DNA from: Litorilinea aerophila
GTDB taxonomy: Bacteria; Chloroflexota; Anaerolineae; Caldilineales; Caldilineaceae
Direction: 5' to 3'
DNA length: 64,000 nucleotides
NCBI RefSeq assembly: GCF_006569185.2
Contig: NZ_VIGC02000012.1
Span: forward strand, 1 to 64,000
This document shows, in pieces, positions 62,704 to 64,000 of this stretch. Position 1 is the first letter of the stretch. Each line of letters starts with the position of its first letter. The translations under genes and the position numbers were made by a program. The notes beneath the pieces are model-generated. The model worked only from the letters and a program-made list of their open reading frames with translations, had not been told where the DNA came from and searched no databases.

Positions 62704-64000
62704 ATGGCCGGCGAAACCTTCGATGTCATCCTCACCCACGAGCACACAGACTTCGACGCGCTGGCGTCCCTGCTCGCGGCGGCGCTGCTCTTTCCAGAGG
62801 CGCTGCCGGTGTTGCCCCGCCAGCTCAACCGCAACGTGCGGGATTTTCTGGCCCTCCACAAGAACCACCTGCCCTTCCTCACCGACCGGGAGCTGCCCCG
62901 GGGCCGGGTGCGGCGAGCCATTTTGGTGGACACCCAGTCGGCCAACTGGGTCAAGGGGATGGATGAAAACGTAGAGCTCTTCATCATCGATCACCACCCG
63001 GCGGATGGCGACCAGAGCCGGGCCAGCCGCTTCTGGTTCGAGCCGGTGGGCGCCAACACCACCATCCTGGTGGAGAAGCTCATGGAACAGGGGCAAGATC
63101 TGACCCCGGTCCAGGCCACCCTGCTGGCCCTGGGCATCCACGAGGACACGGGCAGCCTCACCTATTCGTCCACCACCCACCGGGACGCGCGCTGTCTGGC
63201 CTGGCTGCTGCAGCCCGAACATCACGTAAACCTGGAGGTGGTGGCCCAGTTCCTCCACCACCCCCTGAGCGAGGCCCAGCGGGCCCTGCTGGAACAGCTC
63301 ATCGCCCACAGCGAATTCCTGGAAGTGGCCGGCCACACCATCGTCATCGCCCAGGCCACCGCGCCGGAGTTCAAGGAGGAGATCAGCGCGCTGGCCAGTC
63401 GCCTGCGGGATTTCCACGAGACCGATGCGGTTTTCCTGGTCATCGACCTGGGCGACATCGTCCAGGTGGTGGCCCGCAGCACCACCGACGAGATCGACGT
63501 GGGCAAGGTGGCCGAGGGATTGGGCGGCGGCGGACATACCCGCGCGGCCGCGGCGCCGGTCCACGGCCCGGGCGTGAACACCCAGACGGTGCGCGACCGC
63601 ATCGTGGCCCTGGTGGAGCAACACAGCCGCTCGGCCTTGACGGTGGGGGACATCATGAGCGCGGGCCGCCCCCAGATCCTGCGCCCCCACATGACCATCC
63701 AAGAGGCCCTGGAACTCATGCAGCGGTACGGCCACGAAGGCTTCCCCGTGGTGGAAGAGCTGCCCGACGGCCGAGAGGTGCTGCTGGGCGTCCTCACCCG
63801 GCGGGAGGCGGACCGGGCCGTCAGCCACAGGTTGGGCAACGAGCCGGTCACCCGCTTCATGCGAGCCGGCCAGGTGACCGTGCGCCCCGACGACGCCGTC
63901 TCCACCCTGCGGCGGCGGATGATCGAGAGCAACTGGGGCCAGATCCCGGTGGTGGACGACCAGGGCCACATCATCGGCATCGTCACCCGCACCGACCTGA
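62704..64000 (+). CDS. DHH phosphoesterase with CBS domains (runs off the end)
   Basis: At least 432 residues are visible and the frame is open to the window edge. A DHH domain (about 1-200) has LTHEHTDFDALASLLAAALL, LVDTQSANW, the motif IIDHHPADGDQ, and ALGIHEDTGSLTYSST. DHHA1 follows with GLGGGGHTRAAAAPV. Two CBS motifs occupy about 310-432 (VGDIMSAGRPQILRPHMTIQ, then VTRFMRAGQVTVRPDDAVST). This order is that of DHH-CBS-poly(A) polymerase/CCA-adding proteins, whose nucleotidyltransferase domain would lie beyond the window. It starts 14 bases after the deaminase stop. Confidence 0.9.
   Translation, partial: MAGETFDVILTHEHTDFDALASLLAAALLFPEALPVLPRQLNRNVRDFLALHKNHLPFLTDRELPRGRVRRAILVDTQSANWVKGMDENVELFIIDHHPADGDQSRASRFWFEPVGANTTILVEKLMEQGQDLTPVQATLLALGIHEDTGSLTYSSTTHRDARCLAWLLQPEHHVNLEVVAQFLHHPLSEAQRALLEQLIAHSEFLEVAGHTIVIAQATAPEFKEEISALASRLRDFHETDAVFLVIDLGDIVQVVARSTTDEIDVGKVAEGLGGGGHTRAAAAPVHGPGVNTQTVRDRIVALVEQHSRSALTVGDIMSAGRPQILRPHMTIQEALELMQRYGHEGFPVVEELPDGREVLLGVLTRREADRAVSHRLGNEPVTRFMRAGQVTVRPDDAVSTLRRRMIESNWGQIPVVDDQGHIIGIVTRTDL

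Overview
The window reads as a GC-rich chromosome segment of a Chloroflexota bacterium, probably near Caldilinea/Litorilinea (inference from gene style, not a search). Pointers are the AroK-AroB fusion, a T-box-controlled trp operon, secreted proteins ending in LYLPAV/FLPLV-type tails, a DHH-CBS protein, and AT-rich inverted-repeat islands in otherwise GC-rich DNA. No rRNA, tRNA or CRISPR array was seen.

Region 1 (1-9.7 kb): the edge of an ISAs1-like insertion sequence (minus strand) cuts into a family-5 solute-binding-protein gene. Behind it lie two DppB/DppC-type permease pairs, one ATPase and an intact Tat-type lipoprotein binding protein. The order is SBP(broken)-B-C-ATPase-SBP-B-C, a tandem duplication sharing a single ATPase gene. 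Region 2 (9.7-21.6 kb): a probable uronide or oligosaccharide catabolic locus, with an 870-residue protein of unknown family, a GH4 glycosidase carrying a CHGH motif, a conserved unknown, an orphan FtsX-type permease, a small cupin, a predicted helical-toroid protein and a Gfo/Idh/MocA oxidoreductase. The importers of region 1 plausibly feed it.

Region 3 (21.8-31 kb): cell-surface proteins (two sharing a DUF7282-like domain, one of them with an LPQTG sortase-type tail), AnmK, an Asp-box propeller protein, a lipoprotein cytochrome c, and a small stress-type group (DUF1328, PRC-barrel, a stress-protein-like gene). Region 4 (31-44 kb): a strong promoter and a textbook tRNA-Trp T-box drive trpE-trpS-trpG-kinase-trpD-trpC-trpF. 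An aro operon follows with its own promoter: aroC-P-loop kinase-aroKB-aroQ. trpA and trpB are absent. An orphan family-1 binding protein ends the region.

Region 5 (44-64 kb): a secreted phosphoesterase fused to DUF4874/DUF4832-like domains; a coupled three-gene set of unknowns including an M23-like protein; a membrane protein; and a PucR-type regulator. On the minus strand are rfbD-glycosyltransferase-HerA-like ATPase, pcm and a YheT-type hydrolase. On the plus strand are an alpha-oxoamine synthase, a conserved unknown, 8-oxoguanine deaminase and a DHH/CBS protein that runs off the end. Three copies of a palindromic, MITE-like intergenic repeat (9.8, 21.6 and 57.5 kb) tie the window together. 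All function assignments are from reading the sequence without database searches.
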